A DNA stretch of 64,000 bases from Marinibacterium sp. (lineage in GTDB: Bacteria > Pseudomonadota > Alphaproteobacteria > Rhodobacterales > Rhodobacteraceae): contig JAEPNQ010000007.1 in NCBI GenBank assembly GCA_017643305.1, forward strand, positions 1 through 64,000, written 5' to 3'. Below are positions 1 through 9,119 of the stretch, one piece after another; position 1 is the first letter of the stretch, and the number at the start of each line of letters is the position of its first letter. Made by a program: the position numbers and the translations under genes. The notes under the pieces are model-generated. The model saw nothing but the letters and a program-made list of their open reading frames with translations. It did not search any database and was not told the origin of the DNA.

Positions 1-977
1 GGCGCGATGCGGTTCGACAGCGCGGCGGCTTCGTCCATATCTGCCACGGTGATGACCGCACCAAAATCGCGCCAGCTGGCTCCGGCAATGTCGCGTCGCG
101 GCAGTTCGGCCAGCACTCTGTCCACCGCCCTGGCCACGGCCTGCGCAAAATCTGGATCATCGGTGATCAGCAGCGCCTGCGCGCTTTCGTCATGTTCCGC
201 TTGGCTCATCAGATCAAGCGCCAGCCAGGTCGGGTCATTGTCCCTATCAGCGATCACCAGGATCTCGGACGGACCCGCGATCATGTCGATACCTACCTTG
301 CCGAACACCCGCCGCTTGGCCGCCGCGACAAAGGCATTGCCCGGCCCGGTGATCTTGTCGACCGGGGCCACGGTTTCGGTGCCATAGGCCAGCGCAGCAA
401 TCGCCTGCGCTCCGCCAATCCGGTAAATTTCATCCACCCCGGCCAGTTCCGCCGCCAACAAAACCAACGGGTTAATCACACCATCCGGCGTCGGCACTGT
501 AATGGCCAGCCGCTCAACACCTGCAACTTTAGCCGGGATCGCGTTCATCAGAACCGACGACGGATAGGACGCCAGCCCGCCTGGGACGTACAGCCCTGCC
601 GCTGACACCGCCGTCCAGCGCCAGCCCAACGACGCCCCGGCAGGATCGGTCCAGCGCGCGTCTTGGGGCATCTGGCGTTCGTGATACGCACGGATGCGGT
701 CCGCCGCCAATTGCAACGCATCGCGTTCTTCGGCCGGAACCGAGGCAATGGCGCTCGCCACCTCATCAAGCGAAATCCGCAATTGCGAGGCGTTCAGCGT
801 CTGGCGGTCAAAGCGTTCCGTCAGCTCTATCAGGGCCGCGTCACCCCGGCTGCGCACATCTGCGATGATCTCGGCCACCACCGCGTCCACATCCGGGCTG
901 TCTTCACGCTTGGCGTTCAACAGCTCTGCGAAACAGGCCTCGAAATCCGGTGCTGCGGTGTTCAGGAACTGCGGCAT
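1..977 (-). CDS. hisD: Histidinol dehydrogenase, 3' end cut by window edge
   Basis: Catalyses the last two oxidations of histidine biosynthesis, L-histidinol to L-histidine with NAD, in the cytoplasm. The reverse complement starts ATG at 977 (MPQFLNTAAPDFEACFAELL) after a strong AAGGAGA ribosome site. About 325 codons are visible before the window edge. Family hallmarks are the segments TAVSAAGLYVPGG, DEIYRIGGAQAIAALAYGT and KITGPGNAFVAAAKRRVFG, followed by the GPSEI and SQAEHDESAQ zinc/active-site region. The usual family length is about 430 residues, so roughly 100 C-terminal residues lie outside the window. It sits downstream of murA and the DUF2948 gene on the same strand, an order common in Rhodobacterales. 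Confidence 0.96.
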   Translation of the reverse strand, partial: MPQFLNTAAPDFEACFAELLNAKREDSPDVDAVVAEIIADVRSRGDAALIELTERFDRQTLNASQLRISLDEVASAIASVPAEERDALQLAADRIRAYHERQMPQDARWTDPAGASLGWRWTAVSAAGLYVPGGLASYPSSVLMNAIPAKVAGVERLAITVPTPDGVINPLVLLAAELAGVDEIYRIGGAQAIAALAYGTETVAPVDKITGPGNAFVAAAKRRVFGKVGIDMIAGPSEILVIADRDNDPTWLALDLMSQAEHDESAQALLITDDPDFAQAVARAVDRVLAELPRRDIAGASWRDFGAVITVADMDEAAALSNRIA

Positions 978-1091
978 GAACGTCTCCTTACAAGCAGTCA
1001 GCCGTCTGGGGCTGGCCAACAGGGCGGTGTTGCACCGCAGTACAGCCACTTGGCCGCGGGTTTCAATATGAGCAGCGGTCGCAGCCCATTG

Positions 1092-1562
1092 TCAGATGTC
1101 GTGATTAGGGATCTTGCCGGAGGGCGCAGCATAGGGGCGGGTCGTATCGCGCAGCTGGACCTCCAGCGCTTCCACGGCCACCCGGATCGCCCCATCCCCG
1201 GCCAGCGTCAGGATCAGATGGCCGCCCGGTTCTTCCCCCGGTTCAAAGGATACCGCAAGGATCGACAGGATCATTTCCTTCTCGGACATATCGATGCCCT
1301 GGCTGGCCACGCTCAGAACATTGCCCACCGCAAACACGGATTGAACCCGCTCCACCCCATGACGGTCACGTGCAGTGTCTTCCCAGCGAATGCGGTTCAG
1401 CAGGATGCCGAATTGCTGATGCTCCCGGTACCATTGCATTTCAGTGATCGGGAACACCGCATCCTGCACAAGGGACGACACGACCTGAAGATCCTCTGCG
1501 TCTAGCGCGCCAAGGTTCAGCGGGGCTTCGCGCCCGTCTTCAAACCGTGCGTCTTCTGTCAC
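1092..1562 (-). CDS. DUF2948 family protein
   Basis: A 156-residue protein of the uncharacterised DUF2948 family, found mainly in Alphaproteobacteria. It opens with a GTG codon that overlaps the TGA of murA (GTGA), so translation is probably coupled to murA. Recognisable family segments are [20 protein letters not shown] near the N-terminus and [19 protein letters not shown] near the C-terminus. There is no signal peptide or membrane segment, so it is probably cytoplasmic. The position between murA and hisD is conserved in relatives, but its function is unknown. Confidence 0.85.
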   Translation of the reverse strand: MTEDARFEDGREAPLNLGALDAEDLQVVSSLVQDAVFPITEMQWYREHQQFGILLNRIRWEDTARDRHGVERVQSVFAVGNVLSVASQGIDMSEKEMILSILAVSFEPGEEPGGHLILTLAGDGAIRVAVEALEVQLRDTTRPYAAPSGKIPNHDI

Positions 1563-2824
1563 TCGCTGATCCGCTCGATCTTTGCGCCCAAGGCACTCAG
1601 TTTGTCCTCAACCTGCTCATAGCCCCGGTCGAGGTGATAGACCCGGCTGACCACGGTATCGCCTTCGGCTGCCAGCCCAGCCAGAATCAAAGACACCGAC
1701 GCGCGCAGGTCCGTCGCCATAACCGGCGCACCTTTTAAACGCGCCACACCCGTAACCTTGGCGATGCCGCCATGCACGTCGATATTCGCGCCCATGCGCA
1801 TCAGTTCAGGCGCATGCATGAAGCGGTTTTCGAAGATGGTTTCTTCCAGAACGCTTACGCCTTCCGCGGTACACAGCGCCGCCATCATCTGGGCCTGCAG
1901 GTCAGTGGGGAAACCCGGGAAGGGCTCGGTCGTGACGTTCACAGAATGCACCGCGTTGCTGCGCCGACGCACGTTCAGGCCGTCTCGGGTTTCAGTCACT
2001 TCGATCCCGGCTTCGTCCAGCTTGTCACAGAACACGCCGATCAGTTCCCGCCGACCTCCAAGCAGCTCAATTTCACCACCGCAGATAGCAGGGGCCAGCA
2101 TATATGTGCCCAGCTCAATCCGGTCAGCGACCACCGGATGCGTTGCGCCGTGCAGCCGGTCCACCCCTTCGATGGTCAGGGTACCGGTGCCTTCGCCTTC
2201 GATCTGCGCGCCCATCTTGCGCAGACAGCGTGCCAGATCCACAATCTCCGGCTCACGCGCGGCGTTTTTCAGAACCGTGGTTCCCTTGGCCAGCGTAGCT
2301 GCCATCAAGGCGTTTTCCGTTGCGCCCACCGACACGAACGGGAACTCTAACACGCCGCCCTTCAGCCCGCCCGGGGCCTTGGCATGCACATACCCTTCGC
2401 GCAGCTCCATTTCCGCACCCATCGCCTCCAGCGCCTTCAGGTGCAGATCGACCGGCCGCGCGCCGATGGCACAACCGCCCGGCAGCGAAACCACGGCCTG
2501 GCCGTATCGCGCCAGAAGCGGACCCAGCACCAGGATCGACGCGCGCATCTTGCGCACGATGTCGTAATGCGCCGTCAGATTGTTCACATCATGGCTGGCC
2601 AGCGCGATCACCTTGCCATCCTGCAACAACTGCGCTTCTGCGCCCAGTGATTGCAAAAGGGTGATCATGGTCTTGATATCGCTCAGCCGCGGCGCATTCG
2701 TTAGCGTCAGGGGCTCATCACTCAGCAGTGTCGCGGGCATCAGGGTCAGACAGGCATTTTTCGCGCCCGCAATCGGGACCTGCCCATTCAGCGCACCGTT
2801 TCCGGTAACTACTATCTTATCCAT
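1559..2824 (-). CDS. murA: UDP-N-acetylglucosamine 1-carboxyvinyltransferase
   Basis: First committed enzyme of peptidoglycan synthesis. It transfers enolpyruvate from PEP to UDP-GlcNAc in the cytoplasm and is the fosfomycin target family. The 421-residue length matches the family. The N-terminus [20 protein letters not shown] and the segment [15 protein letters not shown] carry the Lys-Asn substrate pair. The loop [20 protein letters not shown] supplies the Cys that fosfomycin alkylates in sensitive MurA. The ATG at 2824 was chosen over an upstream ATG at 2902 because it follows an AGAGGACAG ribosome site and gives the conserved N-terminus. It overlaps the small upstream gene by 8 nt and the downstream DUF2948 gene by 4 nt. 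Confidence 0.97.
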   Translation of the reverse strand: MDKIVVTGNGALNGQVPIAGAKNACLTLMPATLLSDEPLTLTNAPRLSDIKTMITLLQSLGAEAQLLQDGKVIALASHDVNNLTAHYDIVRKMRASILVLGPLLARYGQAVVSLPGGCAIGARPVDLHLKALEAMGAEMELREGYVHAKAPGGLKGGVLEFPFVSVGATENALMAATLAKGTTVLKNAAREPEIVDLARCLRKMGAQIEGEGTGTLTIEGVDRLHGATHPVVADRIELGTYMLAPAICGGEIELLGGRRELIGVFCDKLDEAGIEVTETRDGLNVRRRSNAVHSVNVTTEPFPGFPTDLQAQMMAALCTAEGVSVLEETIFENRFMHAPELMRMGANIDVHGGIAKVTGVARLKGAPVMATDLRASVSLILAGLAAEGDTVVSRVYHLDRGYEQVEDKLSALGAKIERISE

Positions 2825-2987
2825 CTGCTCTGTCCTCTTTCCCGCCTGTTTTTTCTGTTTCTGTCGCCGCACGGGAACGTGCTTGTGCCTTGCGACGGGC
2901 AAGGTTCGCCTTCAAGGCGCTTTTTAATCTGTCCTCTCGTGACGGCGCTTTTTCGCCGCCCGTTTTCTTCGCCGACTTGCCTGTCAT
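2817..2987 (-). CDS. Small basic protein upstream of murA
   Basis: A 56-residue Lys/Arg-rich protein whose core is [20 protein letters not shown]. Similar short proteins of the pattern RLxxALKxNLxRRKAQA precede murA in many Rhodobacterales (from memory), so I treat it as a real gene. The ATG at 2987 follows AGAAGAGG with a short spacer. An in-frame ATG at 3008 would add MPTLEEA but has no clear ribosome site. The 3' end overlaps the murA start by 8 nt, suggesting translational coupling. It is probably a helical cytoplasmic protein. Function unknown. Confidence 0.6.
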   Translation of the reverse strand: MTGKSAKKTGGEKAPSREDRLKSALKANLARRKAQARSRAATETEKTGGKEDRADG

Positions 2988-3070
2988 GGCCTCTTCTAAC
3001 GTAGGCATCAAATTGCGTCCAGATTGCCCTTGCACGGGGCACGGATTGCATTTAATGAGCCGCGCACGGC

Positions 3071-3145
<75 letters not shown>

Positions 3146-3450
3146 TGAAATCAGACACAAAGAAGACAACAGGGCGACCCAAAGGCAGCCATGTCGCAAA
3201 ATCAGTTGGATTTGAACTGTGACAGTTCAACCGGGATTGAGCCGTGGCTTCAATGAATTGCCATTGGTGATCAGTTCTAAGCTCTGGACCTGTACACGGG
3301 GCACAGTATCAACGGCAGTTTTTACCCAGAACGGACACTGGCGAAACATCCGACTATGACCGAGTTGCGCACAAAACAGACATTTGCTGACACCACTATT
3401 GCGGATGCAGCATTTGCGTGCTGTCCGTCGTCATGCCTGTCCGCCAAGCA
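3146..3450. other. Intergenic region after tRNA-Thr, no gene seen
   Basis: About 300 bases between the tRNA and the end of the amine oxidase gene. I find no plausible coding frame, no copy of the tRNA 3' end and no clear terminator. It is a candidate junction between core DNA and the catabolic block, by position only. Confidence 0.5.
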
Positions 3451-4713
3451 TCAGATGAGCTGGGCCGTAACGTCTCTTGCCGCGCGCACACCCTCAAGGT
3501 GAGCACCGCTTACAGAACAGTGCTGGCTCGCGTGCGTCGCCTCTCCGGCAAAGTGGACCCGTTCGGCATGAGGTTTGCGCAGGACCTTGCGTTGATTGTG
3601 ACCATTGGGCTTGGATCCAGCGTAAGAACCCAGCACGTATGGTTCATGTCGCCAGGCGGTTGCGTGCCCCTTGATAAAGTCTTTCCTGATGGCTGAACCA
3701 AAGAAGCCAACCAGCGTTTCCAGCGCATGCTCGATGGCGCTTTCAGGCCCTGTTTGCTGCAAATCTCTTGAAAAACTGCCTGAGCTTTCGAAGCTTGTCA
3801 GGCCTGTGTTTGAAATGTTGCACAGAAAGCCACCACCGCGCGCAACGCCGGACGCGTCGGGTTCCAAGCGGTAGGTCAACCATGTGTCGGGTTGCACCTG
3901 TATAGCGCCCGGACGGAAAAGGAGACCTGCGTGGTTATAGTCTCCCATCGTGATCAATTCGAGCGCTGCACGCCTGTCAGCTTCAAGAGGAGGGTCGAAC
4001 TGGATAATGTCCTCTGCCAGCACGCCAACGGAAACTGTCACGATGACGGAACGTGCTGAGATATTCCCGGATGCTGTGGTAACCTGTACGCCATCAGGTA
4101 GAGATTTGAGTGCGCAAACGGGTGTTGAAAGTTTGATCGGCAGGCCCTGAGAGCAACATGCCACGAGGTGACCAAAACCTTCACGACAAAACCAATCATC
4201 GCCATCCTCCCACGCGTTCATGTCACGCAGAGATGTATCCGGCAGGTCCCTAGCAATCGAGAGTGCAAACGTCATTGCCGCCGTAAAAGACCATTCACTA
4301 TCGTTTTCCCAAATGTCTGCCAATGACCGATCGGTGGGGATCCCAGTAGTTAGTTCCGCCTCCTCGTCAGCACGTGCGGCTCTGTCTATCGCGTGCTTAA
4401 TTTTATCGACTTCATCCCAAAGGATATCATCATTTTCGAGGCCATAGGTCTGTGCGTTGTCTGGGGCAGCATAAAGATCGAGCCCAAGCGCGAGCCCCGG
4501 CGTTTTCAGCGCGTTGACGTGTTCCGTATGCATCCAATGCGCGCCCATGTCGAATGGGATGCCAAAGATATCGGTATCTGTATGGGCACGTCCGCCAACG
4601 CGGTCAGATGCTTCTAAACAGGTGACTGAGAGACCCTCAGCCATGAGTGCCCGGGTCGCTGCTATTCCCGCTGCGCCTGCGCCCACGACGACAACGTCAA
4701 AGTCATGAACCAT
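3451..4713 (-). CDS. Flavin-containing amine oxidase (FAD-dependent)
   Basis: A 420-residue FAD amine oxidase. Such enzymes oxidise a primary, secondary or N-methylated amine to an imine and H2O2. The N-terminal dinucleotide-binding motif is VVVVGAGAAGIAATRALMAEG, followed by LEASDRVGGRAHT, typical of monoamine/polyamine oxidases. The C-terminal FAD site VHFAGEATHASQHCSVSGAH contains the Gly-Glu-Ala-Thr element. ATG at 4713 follows a modest GAGGTG site. It is the last gene of the minus-strand set with the Rieske oxygenase (5102-6355), opposite a polyamine-type importer, so it probably acts on the imported amine or its oxygenase product. Substrate not known. No signal peptide, so cytoplasmic. 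Confidence 0.88.
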   Translation of the reverse strand: MVHDFDVVVVGAGAAGIAATRALMAEGLSVTCLEASDRVGGRAHTDTDIFGIPFDMGAHWMHTEHVNALKTPGLALGLDLYAAPDNAQTYGLENDDILWDEVDKIKHAIDRAARADEEAELTTGIPTDRSLADIWENDSEWSFTAAMTFALSIARDLPDTSLRDMNAWEDGDDWFCREGFGHLVACCSQGLPIKLSTPVCALKSLPDGVQVTTASGNISARSVIVTVSVGVLAEDIIQFDPPLEADRRAALELITMGDYNHAGLLFRPGAIQVQPDTWLTYRLEPDASGVARGGGFLCNISNTGLTSFESSGSFSRDLQQTGPESAIEHALETLVGFFGSAIRKDFIKGHATAWRHEPYVLGSYAGSKPNGHNQRKVLRKPHAERVHFAGEATHASQHCSVSGAHLEGVRAARDVTAQLI

Positions 4714-4847
4714 GGTTCGACACCTCGAGCGGCTGGAGCTTCACTAAAGGTCGCACCGACGGTTGCATTTCGCCTCTGCGTTCAGGGGCACCGTTATATC
4801 GTTCAGCAGTAATTTGGGTGCAAAAGCGTTTGGAAAAACTTGCCATC

Positions 4848-5105
4848 CTAGCAGGCCAAATCTGGAGAACATAAAAAAGGGGGCAGCGTCACACCTTCGT
4901 ACTTGGCCAGTTCGAGCGGATCTTCCGCATCGAACTTGCTGCACGTTCGGTAAATCTCCAGCATCTCAACCGAAATTCTGTTGATTTCATGGAAGTACAT
5001 GGCGGCTGCATACCTCGTCGCACCTGAACCCGGCAATCCAATGGGCGTGGTAAGGAATTGTTTTTGAGCTTCCTCTTCCCACTCAAGATCAGCGTCGCTG
5101 GTCAT
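4848..5105 (-). CDS. Small protein coupled to the Rieske oxygenase
   Basis: An 85-residue protein whose ATG overlaps the stop of the Rieske oxygenase gene (ATGA), indicating translational coupling and probably a shared complex or pathway. It is acidic near the N-terminus (LEWEEEAQKQFLTT), contains the helical stretch FHEINRISVEMLEIYRTC, and ends in PPFLCSPDLAC. I do not recognise the family. There are no CxxC pairs or other cofactor motifs, signal peptide or membrane segments. Small accessory proteins occur with Rieske oxygenases, but no specific role can be assigned. The overlap and composition make a spurious frame unlikely. Confidence 0.55.
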   Translation of the reverse strand: MTSDADLEWEEEAQKQFLTTPIGLPGSGATRYAAAMYFHEINRISVEMLEIYRTCSKFDAEDPLELAKYEGVTLPPFLCSPDLAC

Positions 5106-6355
5106 GCACCCGACGCGTTTGCCATTTCGTTGTTGAGCGACACCAGATCTTCTTCTTTCGGGGCCGTTTCAGAGTTGTAGATGGGTAGGATTTTCCGAAG
5201 GTGATCGTGATGGGAACGGACACCATATTCGAGGTTTGACAGATAGAACCCCTCGAACGCCTCTGACGCCATGGATTCATTCGACCAGATCGTCAGTTGA
5301 ATGTCTTCTTCAACCGTTTCGCGATCAATTCTTGCCGCCAAGTATCGTGCTGCCCGTTGTTGGCGATCTTCGTCCGGGTTTCGATACGTAGCACTTCGCA
5401 GGATTGATTTATTCGTTTCCAGTGGAAACTCTTGATAAAAAAGAGTTGTCTCCGGCGTTACGGCAATCACCGCATTGGGAAAGATGCCATAGTACAGCCA
5501 GGTTTTATGCAGATGTTCCGGAAGATGGGGCTGCGGCTTTGAAAATTTCTTGTAGTTGCGCACAGCCCAGCGTCGGCCTTTGGTCGGCGTAAACCGTCCA
5601 TCCGAGCGTGAGACCCCATCCACGAAAGGTTCATCCACGTAGCTCGAACCATACAAATCCTGAAGGGCAGGATGTGCCAGTGGGACGTGGTATCCTTCGT
5701 TATCCACGTCTCTGATCGATTTCCAGTTAACCGGCGTTTCCTCCGTCCAAATCCCATCCGTCGGTACGTGCTGTGCTGTTCTGTAGGCTGAGATTTCTTC
5801 TTCAATCGGCGCCAAAAGTTCGGCAACGGTAGCTTGTGGGCCCGGTTTGAAGCGGACAAACACAAAACCTTGCCAGACCTCCATTTCCAGCTCTTTGAGG
5901 CCAAGTTGGCTCTTGTCCAGATCCGGGAAGGATTCCGGCCGCGCCGCGCCGCGCAGTGTCCCATCAAGGTTGTAAACCCAACCGTGAAACGGACAAACCA
6001 ACGCATTCGCGCATTTCCCTTGTTCTTCAGACACCAGGCGAGAGCCGCGATGACGACAAATGTTTAGAAACGCTCGGATCTCCATGTCATTGCTGCGCAT
6101 GATCAGCGCCCGCTCCCCACACATGTCGAAACACAAGAAACGACCCGGTTCCGAAATGTCCGATACGTGGCAGGCGATTTGCCAGTGTGTTTTGAACAGT
6201 TCGCTCTTTTCGAGCTCCAGAAGAGCGGGGCTATGATAGCACCAGCCCGGTAGCCCGCGTCTGTCCCATTCTGCAGGTACTTCGATGTTGCGCGTATCGT
6301 CCGGCATCAAAACAATCCGTCTAGGTGTGACTTGATCAGTCAGTGTTTCAGTCAA
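5102..6355 (-). CDS. Rieske non-heme iron oxygenase, alpha subunit
   Basis: A 417-residue aromatic-ring-hydroxylating-type oxygenase. The Rieske [2Fe-2S] ligands are in NICRHRG (C100, H102) and CPFHGW (C121, H124). The catalytic domain carries the mononuclear iron segment DNEGYHVPLAHP with its two histidines, and the preceding Asp is the usual bridge between subunits. Size and layout match members acting on quaternary or N-methyl amines (carnitine, stachydrine and glycine-betaine oxygenases) as well as aromatic enzymes. With an amine oxidase and a polyamine-type importer next to it, N-dealkylation of an amine is the best guess. No reductase gene lies nearby, so electrons must come from elsewhere. 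Confidence 0.9.
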   Translation of the reverse strand: MTETLTDQVTPRRIVLMPDDTRNIEVPAEWDRRGLPGWCYHSPALLELEKSELFKTHWQIACHVSDISEPGRFLCFDMCGERALIMRSNDMEIRAFLNICRHRGSRLVSEEQGKCANALVCPFHGWVYNLDGTLRGAARPESFPDLDKSQLGLKELEMEVWQGFVFVRFKPGPQATVAELLAPIEEEISAYRTAQHVPTDGIWTEETPVNWKSIRDVDNEGYHVPLAHPALQDLYGSSYVDEPFVDGVSRSDGRFTPTKGRRWAVRNYKKFSKPQPHLPEHLHKTWLYYGIFPNAVIAVTPETTLFYQEFPLETNKSILRSATYRNPDEDRQQRAARYLAARIDRETVEEDIQLTIWSNESMASEAFEGFYLSNLEYGVRSHHDHLRKILPIYNSETAPKEEDLVSLNNEMANASGA

Positions 6356-6779
6356 CTGGGCGAATCCAAGCTTGCACTTCTGGTGCGTAACTGGATCAGC
6401 CTTCCCCCGAGTGCTTCAAGCAGTCGCTTAATTTGGGTATCGCGTCAACATATTCTATTTGAATGAGCATTCAGAAAATCCATGCAAATGAAGCTATTCA
6501 ATCCCAAAGCCTGTCAGCGACGCCTGCAAACACAGCGATGAATTTGGTTGAAGCAGGGTTACTTGGCGGCATCTACCGCGCAACGCCTATGGCCTGCTTG
6601 ACAGCCACAAATTCGTCAGACTACCGTTTTGAATGATCAGTCAGATAATATGCCATGATTGGAGATGGCATTGTGGAACAAGATGAATGAACCAACTTGA
6701 TGGTGCGTTCATCCAGATAGGGTGCAGTTCACAATAAAATAAAGTACAACAGACACCACCAACAGCGAGGAACGTAATA
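6356..6779. promoter_or_regulatory. Divergent promoter region with two TetR-like palindromes
   Basis: The 424-base space between the divergent Rieske gene and the importer operon holds TGAATGAGCATTCA at 6460-6473 and TGAATGATCAGTCA at 6630-6643. These share the 14-base form TGAATGA(G/T)CA(T/G)TCA. A further GATGAA...TTCATC inverted pair lies near 6682-6713. Spaced inverted repeats of this size are typical of TetR-family operators. The BetI-like repressor at 10923 is the natural candidate to bind both and control both transcription units. Confidence 0.5.
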
Positions 6780-7889
6780 ATGATCTCAATGAGAAAAGTC
6801 GCCGGGATATCTATTCTTGCAGTAGCTGCTACTGCCATCTCGGGAACGGTTTTTGCGCAAGAGCGTGTTTTGAAGGTGACCAACTGGGGTGAATACATCG
6901 CCGAAGACACCATCGAAAACTTCGAGAAAGAATATGGCATCAAGGTCATCTACGACCCGTACGATTCGGCTGAATCAATTGATGCAAAGTTGCTTGCGGG
7001 AAACAGCGGTTATGACGTTGTAAGCCACGCGGGAAGCGATACGGCACGGCTGATCAAAGCGGGCATTATTGCTCCGCTCGACATGTCCAAGCTCGACAAC
7101 GTCAAGCATATCGATCCGGCAATCATGGGCCAGCTTTCCAGTGAATGGGATCCGGGCAACCAGCACTTCGTACCATATATGTGGGGCACTCACGGAGTGA
7201 CCTATAATGAAGCTCTGGTGAAAGAAACGTATCCAGATGCCCCAATCGGGTCGATGGATATGGTCTTCGATCCTGTCCACATGAAAGAGCTTTCCAAGTG
7301 TGGCGTTTCCTTCCTGGATTCTCCGGGCGATATCATACCAATGGCTCTGGCGCACATGGGCCTGGATCCAAACTCCACCAACTCGGAAGACTATAAAAAG
7401 GTCGGCGAGATGCTGGCGGAAATCCGTCCATACATCAAAACCTTCGACAACTATGCCTACCAGAGAATGCCGCAGAAGGAATTCTGCGTCTCCACGACAT
7501 GGGGTCCAGATGGCCTTCTGGCAATGTCCGGAGCTGAAGAGGCTGATACAGGTGTCGTTTTGGATTTCTTTTTGCCCGAAGGTGATCGCAAAGCGCAGTT
7601 GTGGATTGACGGTTGGTTGATACCTGCAGATGCCGCGAACAAGGAAGACGCACATCTTTTCCTGAACTACATGATGCGGCCCGAAGTTGCGGCGAATGAC
7701 AGTAACTACACCTGGTATGCGACTGCCAACATGACAGCCAAGCCAATGGTGGACGAAGCCGTCACCTCAAGCCCGGCAGCCTTCCCGACATCAGATCAGG
7801 TGGCAAAGATGTACACGTCTGCCGTTCTTCCCCCGAAGGTTGAGCGCTTGCAGACACGCACCTGGACTGATTTCAAAGCAGGCTACTAA
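6780..7889 (+). CDS. PotF/PotD-type periplasmic binding protein
   Basis: A 369-residue solute-binding protein of a polyamine-type ABC importer. The N-terminal signal peptide has hydrophobic core ISILAVAATAISGTVFA and cleaves before QERVL. The mature start VLKVTNWGEYIAEDTIENFE matches PotF/PotD. Two aspartates that contact putrescine in PotF appear kept (TWGPDG, WIDGWLIP). The PotF ring segment WSDYI is WGEYI here and the Ser-Ala-Ser loop is replaced by SHAGSDTARL, so the ligand may be an amine other than putrescine. ATG at 6780 follows GCGAGGAA. First gene of the importer operon, under the palindrome-containing divergent region. Confidence 0.9.
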   Translation: MISMRKVAGISILAVAATAISGTVFAQERVLKVTNWGEYIAEDTIENFEKEYGIKVIYDPYDSAESIDAKLLAGNSGYDVVSHAGSDTARLIKAGIIAPLDMSKLDNVKHIDPAIMGQLSSEWDPGNQHFVPYMWGTHGVTYNEALVKETYPDAPIGSMDMVFDPVHMKELSKCGVSFLDSPGDIIPMALAHMGLDPNSTNSEDYKKVGEMLAEIRPYIKTFDNYAYQRMPQKEFCVSTTWGPDGLLAMSGAEEADTGVVLDFFLPEGDRKAQLWIDGWLIPADAANKEDAHLFLNYMMRPEVAANDSNYTWYATANMTAKPMVDEAVTSSPAAFPTSDQVAKMYTSAVLPPKVERLQTRTWTDFKAGY

Positions 7890-7908
7890 TCCACTCACGA
7901 TAGTCAAA

Positions 7909-7939
7909 GCAGTAGCGCCTCTTGGAGAGACGCTACTGC
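7909..7939 (+). terminator. Intra-operon hairpin after the binding-protein gene
   Basis: GCAGTAGCG (7909-7917) pairs perfectly with CGCTACTGC (7931-7939), and the loop contains a further ctct/agag pair. There is no clear T run. Such hairpins after a binding-protein gene usually protect the upstream mRNA and reduce read-through, giving more binding protein than membrane subunits. Confidence 0.6.
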
Positions 7940-7976
7940 ACTTTCAATTACAAAATGGCATATCGCGAGGCCCGAA

Positions 7977-9119
7977 TTGACTGTTTCCTCAACTGTCAGT
8001 GCACCAGACTGGCGCGACCAAGACGAGCAACAGCCCTTGGTTCAGATCAGGGGCGTCACTAAAAAATATGGTGATGTCACCGCAGTCGATAATGTGGACC
8101 TTGATATCCACAAAGGGGAGTTGTTTTGCCTGCTCGGAGGGTCAGGTTGCGGCAAGTCGACACTTCTGCGCATGCTCGCCGGGTTTGAAGATTTGAATGC
8201 AGGGTCCATCACGATCGATGGCATCGATATGGCCAACGTTCCGGCCTACGAACGTCCAACAAACATGATGTTTCAAAGCTATGCCTTGTTCCCGCATATG
8301 ACCGTTGAAAAAAACGTCGCATTCGGGCTGGAACAGGACAGAGTGCCCAAGTCGGAAATCACGGAAAGAGTGAATGACATCCTCAAACTTGTTGAGCTGG
8401 AAGACTTCAACAAGCGCAAACCACAGCAACTTTCTGGTGGGCAGCGTCAGCGGGTCGCTTTGGCCCGGGCGTTGGTTAAACGTCCAAAACTGCTGCTCTT
8501 GGATGAACCTTTGGCCGCGCTCGACAAAAAGCTGCGAAAACAAACGCAGTTTGAGCTTGCCAACATTCAAGACAAGGTCGGTGTGACGTTCATCGTCGTG
8601 ACGCACGATCAGGAAGAGGCGATGACCTTGTCATCACGAATGGCCGTCATGGACGCCGGCCGCTTCCAGCAGATCGGCACGCCAACCGAGATCTATGAAT
8701 TCCCTGAATCTCGATTTGTTGCGGATTTCATCGGGACAGCAAACATCTTTGAGGGCCGGGTTACAGAAGATGGGGCAGACCACGTCCGAGTGGAAACTGC
8801 CTTCTGCGACGTTTTCATAGATCACGGTCATTCGGTTCAGGTAGGTAGCAAGATTTGGGTTGCACTGAGGCCCGAAAAAATTCGTCTGGAAAAATCGGAT
8901 GAGGCCGCAAACGGCGCCAACCAAAGCGCGGCTGTAATCGACGACGTCGGCTATCTGGGAGAGACGTCGATTTACAAAGTGAAACTGCCCAATGGGGATA
9001 TTTTCGACGTTACCCGACCCAACCAGTCGCGTCCGACGCACGCCGCTGAGCATTTAACTTGGGACGATCGAGTGAACATCAGCTGGGATCCTTCCAGCGC
9101 GATGTTGCTCCACTCATGA
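7977..9119 (+). CDS. PotA-type ABC transporter ATPase
   Basis: A 380-residue ATP-binding subunit for the adjacent importer. Walker A is GGSGCGKST, the Q loop is MMFQSYALFPHMTVEKN, the signature is LSGGQRQRVALARAL, Walker B is LLLLDEPLAALDKKL and the H loop is THDQEEAMT. The C-terminal ~130 residues form the TOBE domain (IWVALRPEKIRLEK). The start appears to be TTG at 7977 after GCGAGG. No ATG gives a full-length N-terminus before the core beta strand. Its stop overlaps the ATG of the next gene (ATGA). Confidence 0.93.
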   Translation: MTVSSTVSAPDWRDQDEQQPLVQIRGVTKKYGDVTAVDNVDLDIHKGELFCLLGGSGCGKSTLLRMLAGFEDLNAGSITIDGIDMANVPAYERPTNMMFQSYALFPHMTVEKNVAFGLEQDRVPKSEITERVNDILKLVELEDFNKRKPQQLSGGQRQRVALARALVKRPKLLLLDEPLAALDKKLRKQTQFELANIQDKVGVTFIVVTHDQEEAMTLSSRMAVMDAGRFQQIGTPTEIYEFPESRFVADFIGTANIFEGRVTEDGADHVRVETAFCDVFIDHGHSVQVGSKIWVALRPEKIRLEKSDEAANGANQSAAVIDDVGYLGETSIYKVKLPNGDIFDVTRPNQSRPTHAAEHLTWDDRVNISWDPSSAMLLHS

